A stretch of 64,000 nucleotides of DNA from G963677085 sp963677085. GTDB taxonomy: Bacteria > Planctomycetota > Planctomycetia > Pirellulales > Thermoguttaceae. This document shows positions 18,412 through 27,360 of the stretch, one piece after another. The notes beneath the pieces were generated by a model, which did not search any database, had not been told where the DNA came from, and saw only the letters and a program-made list of their open reading frames with translations. Location: positions 62,001 to 126,000 of the forward strand of contig CAXXFH010000003.1 of the NCBI GenBank assembly GCA_963677085.2, written 5' to 3'. A program made the translations under genes and the position numbers. How positions within the stretch are numbered: position 1 is the stretch's first letter; each line of letters begins with the position of its first letter.

Positions 18412-19161
18412 GTGTTGTCAGCAGAGAAGTTGTACGATCAGATCAAGACCGAGCATAACCGTGGTAGCTACGTGGAAGCAGCCGATCTGGCCAAGATGGG
18501 CGTCGAGGTCGCGCCAGAGGATGCTCGGCTGTGGGAGTTTCTGGGCATCGCGTGCCACGCCTTGCGAAATTTCCCCAAGGCCACGGCAGCATTGGAGATG
18601 GCCAGCTTGTTGGCGCCGCTTGCGCCGGCCGCGGAAGTGGCCTTGGCCGGGTGCTATTTCGTTGCCAAGAAACACGATTTGGCCCGGTCGATGTATCTGC
18701 ACCTTGCCACGCGCCCGAACGTACCCGATTCATTGCTGCGATTAATCGCCGGGGGGCTCGGACGTTTGGGTGAGGCAATTTGGGCGTTGGATGTCCATCG
18801 TCGCTGGGCGGTGGCGCATCCTCACGACGAAAATGCATTGTACGCGGTAACCCATTACATGGGCTTGGTCGGCTACCCGGCAGAGTTGATTCTACCGATC
18901 ACCGATCGAACCTTCCGGCTTGCTCCATCGCGAATCCGGAATCGCGTAGCCCTGGCGCTAGTCCATCAGCAGGTGGGACATTACGACCAGGCATACGAGT
19001 TGGTCACGGCGGTCGACACCCAGCAGTTGGTTCGCGGTTGCTGCCCACCCAAGCTGTATCGCCTGTCGAATCTGTTCGCCTTGCGAGGAGATACCTCGCG
19101 CCACAAGGCCTGTATCGCGCGACTCGCGGAACTCGGCGTCTCCCTGGATAAACACGAATAA
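18412..19161 (+). CDS. TPR-like repeat protein, paralog 1, in hemP/flavodoxin operon
   Basis: GTG 18412 is preceded at 7 bases by GGGGAGG, better than an ATG 48 bases upstream. The 249-residue protein is all-helical and has tetratricopeptide-like repeats (for example APEDARLWEFLGIACHALRN then ATAALEMASLLAPLAP). There is no signal peptide or membrane segment, so it is probably a cytoplasmic scaffold. It shares length, architecture and blocks PEDxRLWE and LEMA with the next gene, so the two are tandem paralogs. Near the C terminus it has GCCPPKL; the next protein has VRCPPRL in the same place. Cys-Pro is the core of heme-regulatory motifs, so heme binding is possible but unproven. First gene behind the Fur-like promoter. 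Confidence 0.8.
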   Translation: MLSAEKLYDQIKTEHNRGSYVEAADLAKMGVEVAPEDARLWEFLGIACHALRNFPKATAALEMASLLAPLAPAAEVALAGCYFVAKKHDLARSMYLHLATRPNVPDSLLRLIAGGLGRLGEAIWALDVHRRWAVAHPHDENALYAVTHYMGLVGYPAELILPITDRTFRLAPSRIRNRVALALVHQQVGHYDQAYELVTAVDTQQLVRGCCPPKLYRLSNLFALRGDTSRHKACIARLAELGVSLDKHE

Positions 19162-19195
19162 TGGCCCATTGAAACACTTCCGAGGAGAATCGACG

Positions 19196-19945
19196 ATGCA
19201 ATCGGCCCAATCGATATGTACTGAAACCCAATCCTTGCTGGAAAACCGCGAGTACGAGGCGGCTTATGCAACGGCAGAGGCCGGACTTCAATTGTACCCG
19301 GAAGACGGTCGACTTTGGGAAACGCGAGGAGTCGCTTTGCGATACCTTGGCGAGGTCAAGCAATCGATGAGTTCGCTGGAGATGGCCACCGCACTGATTC
19401 CCCTCTCGCCCGCCGGGCAACTCGCCCTTGCGAGCGTTTATTGCCGCACGGGCAATGTGGAATCGGCCCAGTGTATTTATGAGCATTTGACCACGCGCAA
19501 CGACATTCCCACCGTCATGCTGGCCGAATTGGCCTTTGGGCTCGGCGAGGTAGGAAACCTGTCGGCCGCCCTGCGGTCGTGCCAAGAGGCCGTGCGGCGG
19601 ATGCCCGACTGCGATCAGGCGTGGCTCGCCATGGCCTTTTTCATGGCTCGGCTCGAACACTCGACCGAGCAGATCTCGGCCGTTTTGGCAAAGGCGTTGG
19701 AACTTTGCCCTAATCCGATGCTCTATCGTGTCGACTTCGCGTTGTTGCTGGCGCGTTGTGATCGAACGCAAAAGGCCTACCGCCTACTCTGCGAGGTGGA
19801 TGTCGACGAACTTCTGACGGTCCGATGTCCACCGCGGTTGGACGAGTTGGTGAAGCTCTTTCGCGAAATGAGCGACGACACTCGTGCTGACGCTTGCGAG
19901 TCGCATGCGCAACAGCTCCACGAGCATTGGAGAACCGAACCGTGA
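19196..19945 (+). CDS. TPR-like repeat protein, paralog 2, in hemP/flavodoxin operon
   Basis: ATG 19196 follows GAGGAGA by 7 bases; the frame is open for nine codons more but has no better start. Product is 249 residues, the same as its upstream paralog, 34 bases away. Helical TPR-like repeats run throughout (YPEDGRLWETRGVALRYLG, SSLEMATALIPLSPAG, MPDCDQAWLAMAFFMA). The motif VRCPPRLDELVKLF near residue 215 aligns with CCPPKLYRLSNLF of paralog 1. No export signal. Its stop overlaps the hemP start in a GTGA arrangement, implying translational coupling with HemP. A role as adaptor or regulator in heme/iron handling is inferred from context only. Confidence 0.8.
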   Translation: MQSAQSICTETQSLLENREYEAAYATAEAGLQLYPEDGRLWETRGVALRYLGEVKQSMSSLEMATALIPLSPAGQLALASVYCRTGNVESAQCIYEHLTTRNDIPTVMLAELAFGLGEVGNLSAALRSCQEAVRRMPDCDQAWLAMAFFMARLEHSTEQISAVLAKALELCPNPMLYRVDFALLLARCDRTQKAYRLLCEVDVDELLTVRCPPRLDELVKLFREMSDDTRADACESHAQQLHEHWRTEP

Positions 19946-20211
19946 ACCCATCCGAACCGCGACACACCAACAAACCACCGTCGGATTCCCCTACCGCGCT
20001 GGAACGCTGGCTTCTGCGATGGAGATCGCAGCAAATGACTCAAACGCAAGACGTTACGTTGCCACCATGCGACGGCAACGAAAAGACGGCGCCGCCTGTC
20101 GTTCGGTCCGAATTTCTTCTGTCCGACGGCCGGGAGCTAAGAATTCTGCATGGCCAGCAAACCTATCGTCTCATGTTAACGCGAAACAACAAGCTGATTC
20201 TCCAGAAATAG
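19942..20211 (+). CDS. hemP: Hemin uptake protein HemP family
   Basis: 89 residues from GTG 19942, whose G-T-G-A overlaps the preceding stop codon. The N-terminal ~50 residues are polar and variable. The C-terminal ~35 carry the HemP signature: SEFLLSDGRELRILHG, then QQTYRLMLTRNNKLIL, ending LQK. HemP/HmuP proteins are small, iron-regulated and occur beside heme-uptake genes; in Bradyrhizobium HmuP acts as a co-activator of heme-uptake transcription. No TonB receptor or heme ABC transporter is present within this window, so the heme-uptake genes would be elsewhere. Confidence 0.88.
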   Translation: MNPSEPRHTNKPPSDSPTALERWLLRWRSQQMTQTQDVTLPPCDGNEKTAPPVVRSEFLLSDGRELRILHGQQTYRLMLTRNNKLILQK

Positions 20212-20274
20212 GTAGACACGGCTCATAGAATTGTTACGGAAGAAAGCAAAGACATCTTACCCAGAGGAATAGCC

Positions 20275-20781
20275 ATGGCAAAGATCCGAATTTTCTACGG
20301 CAGTTCGACCGGCAATACCGAACATGTTGCTGCCCTGATTCAGGAAGAGCTGGGCGACCAGGTCGAAATCGTGAAGAACATCGCTGATGCCAATCCAGGC
20401 GAATTGAGCTCTGCCGAGGCCTTGATTCTCGGCGTATCGACCTGGGGCGACGGCGAACTTCAAGACGACTGGGATCAGTTCTTCCCGGCAATGGACCAAG
20501 TCGACCTGAAGGGCAAAAAGGTTGCCCTATTCGGCCTCGGCGATGCCAGCGGGTTCTCGGGCGAATTCGTCAGCGCGATGGGAACCCTTTATGGCAAAGT
20601 CAAACAATGCGGTGCCGAAGTCGTCGGCTCATGGCCGAGCGAAGACTACGACTTTCAACACTCGCAAGCGGTGGTCGAGGGCCGGTTCGTAGGTTTGGCC
20701 CTCGATGAAGACAATCAGCCGGAAAAAACGGCAGACCGAGTTAAGCAGTGGCTGGAAACCATCCGGCCAGCCTTTGCGTAA
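20275..20781 (+). CDS. Long-chain flavodoxin
   Basis: Small FMN electron carrier that replaces ferredoxin when iron is short. 168 residues; the phosphate-binding loop GSSTGNTE is at residues 9-16, followed by STWGDGELQDDWDQF and GLGDASGFSGEFVSAMG, the flavin-contact loops and the insert typical of the long-chain class (FldA/IsiB type). GAGGAATAGCC precedes ATG 20275. It lies 63 bases downstream of hemP with no terminator between, so it is probably the last gene of the same iron-responsive operon. This makes the Fur interpretation of the upstream palindrome stronger. Confidence 0.95.
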   Translation: MAKIRIFYGSSTGNTEHVAALIQEELGDQVEIVKNIADANPGELSSAEALILGVSTWGDGELQDDWDQFFPAMDQVDLKGKKVALFGLGDASGFSGEFVSAMGTLYGKVKQCGAEVVGSWPSEDYDFQHSQAVVEGRFVGLALDEDNQPEKTADRVKQWLETIRPAFA

Positions 20782-20866
20782 CCTGTGGGCGACCGACGGT
20801 TGATTGTGCAACTTGAGGATGATTGCCTACGCACTCGCATCCGGTTGAGCCAGAGGACAACCCGGA

Positions 20867-22618
20867 TCATTGCTCCTTCGCCTGTGGCGGTCTTTTTGTC
20901 GTGGGATGTTGGCGATTGGGCAACCCGGGTTGTTCTTTGGTTTTGCCGGTTGGCTGGTCGACGATCACCGACAGGTTTTTCATGTCGGTCCAGAGCGTGC
21001 CCGGCCCGGCGTACAACAGCTTCAGATCGATCTGCTCTGGCAGGCCGTTGGCAAAGATGTAGCTGTTGTAGGCCTCCGCGGTGCCAAACGCCTCGACCGC
21101 TAGACGAAATCTCTGTGCCTGGGACTCTTGCACCATTTTGTCGCCGCTGGCTTCGGCCTCGCCTTTGACTACCGTGGCCTGGGCTTCGATGATGGCCGTT
21201 TCTTTTTCAATAGCGGCAACGAGTCGTTCCGTCTCGGCGCTCGTTTCGCCCACGGTCTTGTGCCCTTCGGCCAGTTGTTCGGCTACGAGCTTGGTCGTTT
21301 CGCTCTTGACCTTCTGCGATTCAAGGTCGACTTGGCGTTCGGCTTCGCGCAGTTTGGCTTCCTCTTGTGCGGTGAGTTGTTCCTGGTTGCGGGTGAGCTT
21401 CAGTTCGTCGGCGATGAACGCTGCCTGAATCGGTGCGCGGACTTCCTGGGGAATAAAGATATTGCGTACCAGCGCCCGTCGCAGGGTGATGTTTTTGCCG
21501 ACCAGGATTTTTTTGATATCGGAAATGGCGGCTTCTTGAAACTTCTGCCGTTCTTCGCCTACGAGCAGATCGACGGCCTTGTATTTCGAACCGTTGTTGC
21601 GACCAATCGACTCCACCTGAGGAATCAGCACTTTGTGTTCGACGGCCTCGATGCTACCGAACTTGACAACAATTTCGGCGGCATGTTCAGGCCACACACC
21701 CCAGACAGCCGTGAAATCCATATTGATCTGGAAGCCGTCGGACGAGGGGAAATCGATACCGTCCGAGGAATCGGCAACCATCGGCTCCCCGGCCTCGTCA
21801 ACCAGGAGAACACCGTTTTTGTGTTTCAGCTCACATTTGATGGTGGTTTCGCGAAGGCCGATTTCGACGATGTCAACTTCCTGCTCTTCGGGGTTAATCG
21901 GGTAGAGTCCCGGCGGCAAAACGTGTTGTTGGATGCCTTTCTTCGCCCCGGTCAGCGCGTTGTCCGATAAGTTGGTTACCACCCCGACGTAGCCCGTGGC
22001 AATCTCAACCCAACCGCCGTGCTTCGTTTGGGTGCTCTTCTTTTTCGAAGTGAGCGTCACTTTTTTGAAGTCGTAGGCATAGGGATTGTAGCGGTACTTT
22101 CCTGGCGAAAACACTTTGCGTAACACGCCCTTGTGTTGCGTTTCGTTCAAATTGCCGTCGACGAGGAACTCACCGGCCGGTAGCGGATCGCCGATTTTGC
22201 TGGTGACGATTCCGACCTCACCCGGATTGACGATCACCACCCCTTGGTTGTCGGCCATGCGAACGATTTTTCGTTCCCAGTAAATCGGGTTGTAGAAATG
22301 GCGTCCGGGCCCTCGAAGCTCCTTGACAATGCCGACTTCGCCTTGTTCCGGATCGGCGAAATGCCCTGGCTTGGCCGTTTTCGGCTGAAAGCCGATCATT
22401 GTTTTCAGAAGCGGCCCTTTATAACGGAGTTGAAGCGCTTCGCCCGGCTCAACATAAACCTTGCAGAAGAACCACTGAAACGTCCCGTAGCCGACCGCCA
22501 AAAGCAGGATCAGCCCAATTAGGGCGCTTGCCCAGGGTCTTGCCGGCAACAGACCACCGGGACCAGATTTCTTGGTCGTTTTATCGAAATCAAACGGTTC
22601 AGGTATGTTTTGCGACAT
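20867..22618 (-). CDS. SPFH/band-7 (flotillin/prohibitin-like) membrane protein A
   Basis: 583 residues. One membrane helix near the N terminus (~32-52) anchors it. Beta-rich blocks with GPGRHFYNPIYW, SPGKYRYNP and PPGLYPINP follow, then an SPFH-type domain and a long Ala/Glu/Lys/Gln coiled coil (~425-530, for example QEEAKLREAERQVDLE). The C-terminal ~45 residues are polar with Pro/Lys. SPFH proteins assemble into membrane scaffolds or microdomains and often modulate proteases; no NfeD protease gene is adjacent. It lies 4 bases downstream of its paralog, so the two are co-transcribed and may form a hetero-oligomer. Confidence 0.9.
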   Translation of the reverse strand: MSQNIPEPFDFDKTTKKSGPGGLLPARPWASALIGLILLLAVGYGTFQWFFCKVYVEPGEALQLRYKGPLLKTMIGFQPKTAKPGHFADPEQGEVGIVKELRGPGRHFYNPIYWERKIVRMADNQGVVIVNPGEVGIVTSKIGDPLPAGEFLVDGNLNETQHKGVLRKVFSPGKYRYNPYAYDFKKVTLTSKKKSTQTKHGGWVEIATGYVGVVTNLSDNALTGAKKGIQQHVLPPGLYPINPEEQEVDIVEIGLRETTIKCELKHKNGVLLVDEAGEPMVADSSDGIDFPSSDGFQINMDFTAVWGVWPEHAAEIVVKFGSIEAVEHKVLIPQVESIGRNNGSKYKAVDLLVGEERQKFQEAAISDIKKILVGKNITLRRALVRNIFIPQEVRAPIQAAFIADELKLTRNQEQLTAQEEAKLREAERQVDLESQKVKSETTKLVAEQLAEGHKTVGETSAETERLVAAIEKETAIIEAQATVVKGEAEASGDKMVQESQAQRFRLAVEAFGTAEAYNSYIFANGLPEQIDLKLLYAGPGTLWTDMKNLSVIVDQPTGKTKEQPGLPNRQHPTTKRPPQAKEQ

Positions 22619-22622
22619 GATA

Positions 22623-24167
22623 TTAGTTGGTTTTCTTGGGTGTCGGCTGTTCGTTTGCGTTGTCCGTCACGAAACCACGAAAGACTTCCATCAGCGGAGA
22701 GTCGGCCGTATTGACCATCACACTCCGGTAGGCAGGCGCAAGCTTCGCGTAGAGCAGGTTGCGGGCGAAAGCCATGCCGTCGCCACCGAGGGCCGCCACA
22801 CTACGTTTCCAACCTTCGGCCTCGGCCTCGAGTCGTAGTACGATGACCTTGGCTTCCGCTTCCTTGCGTGCTTTGATGGCCTCGGCATCGTCCCGGGCTG
22901 CTTCGAGTCGGAACTTTGCCACTCCCAGTTGCTCGTTGGCCTTGGTTATGGCAACCTGTTGTTCCTGCTTCGCCTTGACGGTCATCTGGACGACTTCCCG
23001 CTCGGCATCGACCAGTTCTTTTCGTTGCTCGATGAGAGCTTCCTCCTTGGCCAGCAATTGTTCGCTTTCTTGTTGTGCGATCTGTTGGGTGTATTGCGCC
23101 AACTTTTGTTTGGTGACCTCTCGGTCGCGAATGGGCCTGGCAATTGCTTCTGGCGGCTTGATTTTGGTGACGAGTGCCTGGATAATCTCGATGCCCTCGG
23201 GCTCACAGGCCTCTTGCATGACTTCTTGGAACCCGGCCTGGAACTCTTGCCGCGTTTCCCCGCCGATGAACTCGCGACCGGCCTTGGAGCTGCCACGCAA
23301 CCGGCAAAACGACCTTGCATTGGGGAGAATGATTTTGTCGACGATTTCTTTGTCGATCTCGTCGCCATTGGTGTCGTCGTTGTACGTTACGAAAACCTCC
23401 GACGCCATTTCCGGCTTGATCCGGAACTCAATCACGCCGTCCATCGTCACCCAAAATCCGTCTTTCGACGGAAATCCCATCGAGCCGGAATCCGAGACGG
23501 TAAATCGCTGACTTCGGCAGTCGATCAAGTTCACTCGACACATATAAGGATTCAGATAGTAGGTTCCTTCGCCAAGAGTTTCCTCTTGCACACCTCGTTT
23601 GCCCTTCTCGACCAGCAATAGGTTGGGATTGTCGGGCATCGGACCGCTTAAGTTGGTAACCACGCCGCGGAAACCTGCCGGAATGACCACCGGTTCGTGC
23701 TCGGTTTCGATCCGGTACATGTAGGGATTGATCGGATGCCGGCCGGCCCGGAGCACCTCGGGCACGATTCCCTTGTGGTTCTCCGAAGTGGCGACGAACT
23801 CACCGTAGCCGAGATCCTCGCCAAACAGCCGAACGAGAACCCCCATATTGCCTTTGGTTACCTCAGGCATGGGATGGATTTCCCAACTCCAGTTCCACGG
23901 ATCTTTGAAGTAGCGGCCTTCACGCAGAACGTCTTTTTGAATGCCCTTGTACTCGGGCGACGGCGCCAGCTCGTCGGCGTTGGTGATGTCCTTGCCCGTG
24001 TTGTGGATTAGCACCGCCACGTGCGCTTCCGGTACGTCAATACGGAACATGGAGTACACCACGAACGCCATGACGCAAAAAGCCACGACGGCACCGAGGA
24101 TCAACAGCGGGCTGTTCGCAGTGATTGCGCCTACGAATCGCTTCGCCAGACCATCATCGCTCCTCAT
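22623..24167 (-). CDS. SPFH/band-7 (flotillin/prohibitin-like) membrane protein B
   Basis: 514 residues starting at ATG 24167. One N-terminal membrane helix (~18-40), then repeated GRYFKDPWNW / AGRHPINPYMYR / EGTYYLNPYMCR type motifs, an SPFH domain with SKDGFWVTMDGVIEFRIKPE, and a long charged coiled coil (~360-470). Sequence and layout parallel the downstream protein A, including the FPS(K/S)DGF block, so they arose by duplication. Expected to be membrane-bound with the coiled coil in the soluble compartment. The pair recalls HflK/HflC organisation, but the sequences are much longer and the beta-rich N-terminal part is triplicated, so I do not assign those symbols. Confidence 0.9.
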   Translation of the reverse strand: MRSDDGLAKRFVGAITANSPLLILGAVVAFCVMAFVVYSMFRIDVPEAHVAVLIHNTGKDITNADELAPSPEYKGIQKDVLREGRYFKDPWNWSWEIHPMPEVTKGNMGVLVRLFGEDLGYGEFVATSENHKGIVPEVLRAGRHPINPYMYRIETEHEPVVIPAGFRGVVTNLSGPMPDNPNLLLVEKGKRGVQEETLGEGTYYLNPYMCRVNLIDCRSQRFTVSDSGSMGFPSKDGFWVTMDGVIEFRIKPEMASEVFVTYNDDTNGDEIDKEIVDKIILPNARSFCRLRGSSKAGREFIGGETRQEFQAGFQEVMQEACEPEGIEIIQALVTKIKPPEAIARPIRDREVTKQKLAQYTQQIAQQESEQLLAKEEALIEQRKELVDAEREVVQMTVKAKQEQQVAITKANEQLGVAKFRLEAARDDAEAIKARKEAEAKVIVLRLEAEAEGWKRSVAALGGDGMAFARNLLYAKLAPAYRSVMVNTADSPLMEVFRGFVTDNANEQPTPKKTN

Positions 24168-24832
24168 CGTAGAGTATCCCTTCGCAGAAAGATTGGAAAT
24201 CGGGAAAAGTCATTTCAGGAAACGGCACGGCATAGATTGGTCACGCCGAATTCTACCCCAGCGGGATGAACGCAAGCCAGCACCGCCCGTAAGTTACGTA
24301 CTTCTCCAGTGTACCAAGGATGACTGCTGTTCGTCGGGTTTTCTATCCTGAACAGACACAACCGAAGACACGCCTGGTTTCAAAAAACGGATGACAACCA
24401 CATCCGCTCGTCGCTATGAGGCTGTACAACCGTTTGTCGCCAAAAATCGGTCTCAACGTATTCTTCTTCTTCTTCTTCTTCTTCGCGGCAAACGACCGGA
24501 TCTTGGAGACCGACCAAGATTGCCCCGCCGAAGGTGGGGCTTGAGGGATAGACGTCCTGTCGGCGGGATCTGCCACAGCAGCCGCCCGTGGGAAGAAACT
24601 CGTAGGCTTTCGTGGGCTCTAACCCTCTTGGCAACAACACCTTACCGGAACAGCAAAGCGGGCAGGCCGTGTGGCAGGCTGAACGTTCAACCCACCACAC
24701 GGCCTAGTGTTTCTCGCCAGTGCGGTCCATGTACAACAACCGCGTATACAGGGGAGTTGCCGGCCGCAGCGAACCCTGCCCTCGCTAGCGCCAGACTAAC
24801 GGTTCGGTTGCTGGCCGGCTATCCCCTCGATG
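24168..24832. other. Intergenic region with a TTC microsatellite and hairpins
   Basis: 665 bases without a supported gene. It contains eight perfect TTC units (24461-24484), a hairpin gccccgcc/ggtggggc around 24522-24541, and an 11-bp stem aggccgtgtgg/ccacacggcct around 24661-24705. The promoter of the SPFH operon should lie at its left end. Confidence 0.6.
24461..24484. repeat. Trinucleotide microsatellite (TTC)8
   Basis: Eight uninterrupted TTC units in a non-coding gap. Such tracts can change length by slippage; whether it matters for the neighbouring promoter is unknown. Confidence 0.9.
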
Positions 24833-26182
24833 CTACACACTCACAGTCGATTGGGCTTTGCTGAAAACCACATCGCGACCGGCTTGCGTTTTGAAGCGTA
24901 CGACCAGTTCGCGGAGTGCCGACGCCTGGGCGCCGAGCTCTTCGCTGCTGGAAGCCATCTCTTCGCTCCCCGCGGCCGATTGCTCGGTAATTTCAGCCAC
25001 ATTCTGGATGGCAGCGGCCACCTCCTTGGCATTGGTCGCTTGCTGCACGGTGGCCTCGGCGATTTCGGCAATCTTCGCGGCGGTGGCCTCGGCGCCGCCG
25101 ATGATTCGCTTCAACGCAGCGCCCGTCTCCTCGCTGAGTTGGGCTCCTTCGTTGACGCGCTGTGTCGATTCCTTGATCAACGAGGTGATCTCGCCGGCCG
25201 CTTGATTGGAACGCTCGGCCAATTTTCGCACCTCGTCGGCCACCACGGCGAATCCCATGCCGTGTTCGCCCGCTCGGGCAGCCTCGATGGCAGCGTTCAA
25301 TGCCAACAGATTCGTTTGGCTAGCGATCTCGGAAATCACCTGAATGATTTCGGCGATCTGCGTGCTGCTTGTACGAATCAGATCCATGGCCTCGATGGAT
25401 TTTTGAACGGCGCTATCGCCTCGTTCGGCCAAGTCACTTGTTTGCTTGGCTACGTGGTCGGCTTCGGTCGCGTTATCTTTTACGGATTCGATCGACCGGG
25501 CAAGTTCCTCGATCGAGGCGCTCATTTCCTCAACCGAAGAACTTTGCGTCTGTGCCCCTTGAGCCAGGGTTTGTGAGCTCTCGGCAATGACGCGCGAGCC
25601 TTCGTTGAATTGAACGGCACTCTCGGTGACCTGACCAATGACGCCAGAAAGGTCATTGAGCATCGTGCGAATGCCGGCCGCCAATTCGTCGACTGCCTCG
25701 TCGCCGTTGACCGTAACTTGCTTGGTAAGGTCACCGTTCGCGGCCGCACCCACCACTTCGAGCAAGTGGTTTACTTTGCGGCGAAGCACCTCGGCCGCGT
25801 GACGATCACGTTCGGCTTGCTGACGTTCCTTTTCCGCTTGCTCTTCCTGAATGTGCCGCTCTTCTTCCATGCGCAGCCGTTCGCGTTCGGCTTCTTCCAC
25901 CCGACGGCGTTCTTCCTCTTCGGCCTGTTTGCGTTCGATTTCCGCCCGTTCTTCTTGGGCCTTTTTCTCGCGTTCGGCCGCGTCTTTTACATCTTGCATT
26001 GCTTGGCCAGTAGCGTCGATTGCCACATTCAACGCGGCGGCCATCTGGCCGATTTCGTCTTTGGCCTGATGGTCGACCTTTTGGCTGTAATCGCCATCCG
26101 CCAGGGCTTTGAGAACCTTGGCGACCTTTTCCACGGGCCGAGAAATCATGAGTGCCACACCGAAAGCCACGCCGAAGATCAC
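24833..26182 (-). pseudogene. Chemoreceptor (MCP), C-terminal signalling fragment cut off by IS630
   Basis: The part of a methyl-accepting chemotaxis protein downstream of an IS630 insertion. It starts inside the second membrane helix (IFGVAFGVALMI), continues with a HAMP domain (SRPVEKVAKVLKALADGDYS), a long charged coiled coil rich in EE/RR/AE pairs, and the cytoplasmic signalling tip with EISEIASQTNLLALNAAIEA and GMGFAVVADEVRKLAERS. A GTG at 26182 could start translation, giving a one-helix signalling fragment with no sensor. Rejoining the flanks across the insertion leaves the reading frame off by one base (near 26184), so a second lesion or base-call error exists. Fragment 5' part is at 27361-29191. 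Confidence 0.9.
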
Positions 26183-26206
26183 TGACCGACGATGGCCACT
26201 AGTACG

Positions 26207-27318
26207 TCATCCAGCAAGTTTCTTCCGGTATAGTTCCGGGAACACTCGGCGGGCGTCGTTGTTATTGAAGGTCCAGTCGATTATGGCTTTGCGGCGATTT
26301 CGGTCGCGGGCCCAAGTCGCCGCATGACGTTGAACTTCTTCGATTGTAGGAATCCGTCGCCCGAGGCATTGCTTGGTCAACACGGAGATTTCAATTTCTG
26401 CCATGTTCAGCCAACTGGCGTGCTTGGGTGTGTAGTGCCATACGATGCGTCGCAGAGATTGCTTCGCTTTCGTGGCGTCAAACGTTTCGATGAGGGACTT
26501 TTCGTTGTGCGTGTTGAGGTTGTCGAGAACCAAATGAATCCGACGAGCCTTGGGATAACGCTGAAGCAGATCACGCACGAATCGTGCGAAATCGGCCCGT
26601 TTGCGATGACGCCGAGCCTGGACGAAGCGTTTGCCACCTTTCGGCTCAACGGCGACAAAGATACTGCACGTGCCGCAACGACGATACTCGTAGTCCTGCT
26701 TAGCCGCCTTGCCTGGTACGGCAGGCTTGAAGGGACACGTATCGTCCAGGAGTTGATACGGCTGCTCGTCCATGCAAATCAACGGTTCTCTCGGGTTGAA
26801 CGCCTTTTCATACTGGTCGAGGACGTCCTCCATTCTGTCGCGAAACTCTTCGGTGAGTCTCGGAATGCACCATGTTTTTTTCGCCATGGCTTCATGTCGT
26901 GCTCTTTCAGCCACAACGCAACCTCGCTCTTGCTGATCGAATCGACGAAGCCTCGTTTCACGGCGTGCACGCAGAGTAGTTCCAGCGTCCAGCGGACGCG
27001 GCCCTCCGGCGGATCGCTGCAAGCCAACGCCACGACTTGCTGCTTCTGCCGTGGCGTAAACGTGGGCGGAGCACCGGATCGAGGGGCGTCGTACAACGCT
27101 TCCTCTAAACTCCCGGTACAGAACCGTTTACGCATACTGCGAACAGTTCGATCCGTGCAACCAACGTGTTCGGCAATCTCCTCATCCGTGAATCCTTCAT
27201 CTGATTTCAGCAGAATCAAGGCACGCCGAACCACACGCACGGATCGCGTGCCGGTATGCACCAACTCCTGCAAATGCTGTCGGGCCTCGTCCTTGAGGCG
27301 TACAATGTGTTCCTTCAT
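26207..27318 (-). CDS. IS630-family transposase, two frames joined by a -1 shift at A7
   Basis: The first frame (ATG 27318 to stop 26779) encodes two helix-turn-helix modules (FTDEEIAEHVGCTDRTVRSM). The second (from ~27022 to stop 26207) carries the DDE catalytic domain: CMDEQP (first Asp), HLVLDNLNTH (second Asp) and HASWLNMAEIE (Glu). Homology switches exactly at a run of seven A on the coding strand (26875-26881). Codons there are AAA AAA, and slipping back one base again reads AAA AAA, the classic A-AAA-AAA slippery heptamer. Programmed frameshifting is therefore plausible for making the full ~365-residue enzyme. The stop lies inside the terminal repeat. Confidence 0.88.
26875..26881 (-). 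promoter_or_regulatory. Candidate -1 ribosomal frameshift site (A7)
   Basis: Seven consecutive A on the coding strand, in the 0-frame phase A AAA AAA, exactly where the two transposase frames must be joined. I did not identify a clear stimulatory stem-loop after it. Confidence 0.55.
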
Positions 27319-27360
27319 GCCGGTGCTTATACCACCGGAAACAATTTCATGGAAGGCGTA

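Larger units (their letters stand above)
26205..27358 (-). mobile_element. IS630-family insertion sequence, complete, inside a chemoreceptor gene
   Basis: The element spans 1,154 bp and is bounded on both sides by TA (26203-26204 and 27359-27360), the target duplication of this family. Terminal repeats are imperfect: cgtcatcca inward from the left and, inverted, cgccttcca from the right, with further matches. Removing the element and one TA recreates ctagtactag, a 10-bp palindrome, as the target. It encodes one transposase in two overlapping frames. The terminal structure looks intact, so it may be a recent arrival. Confidence 0.92.
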
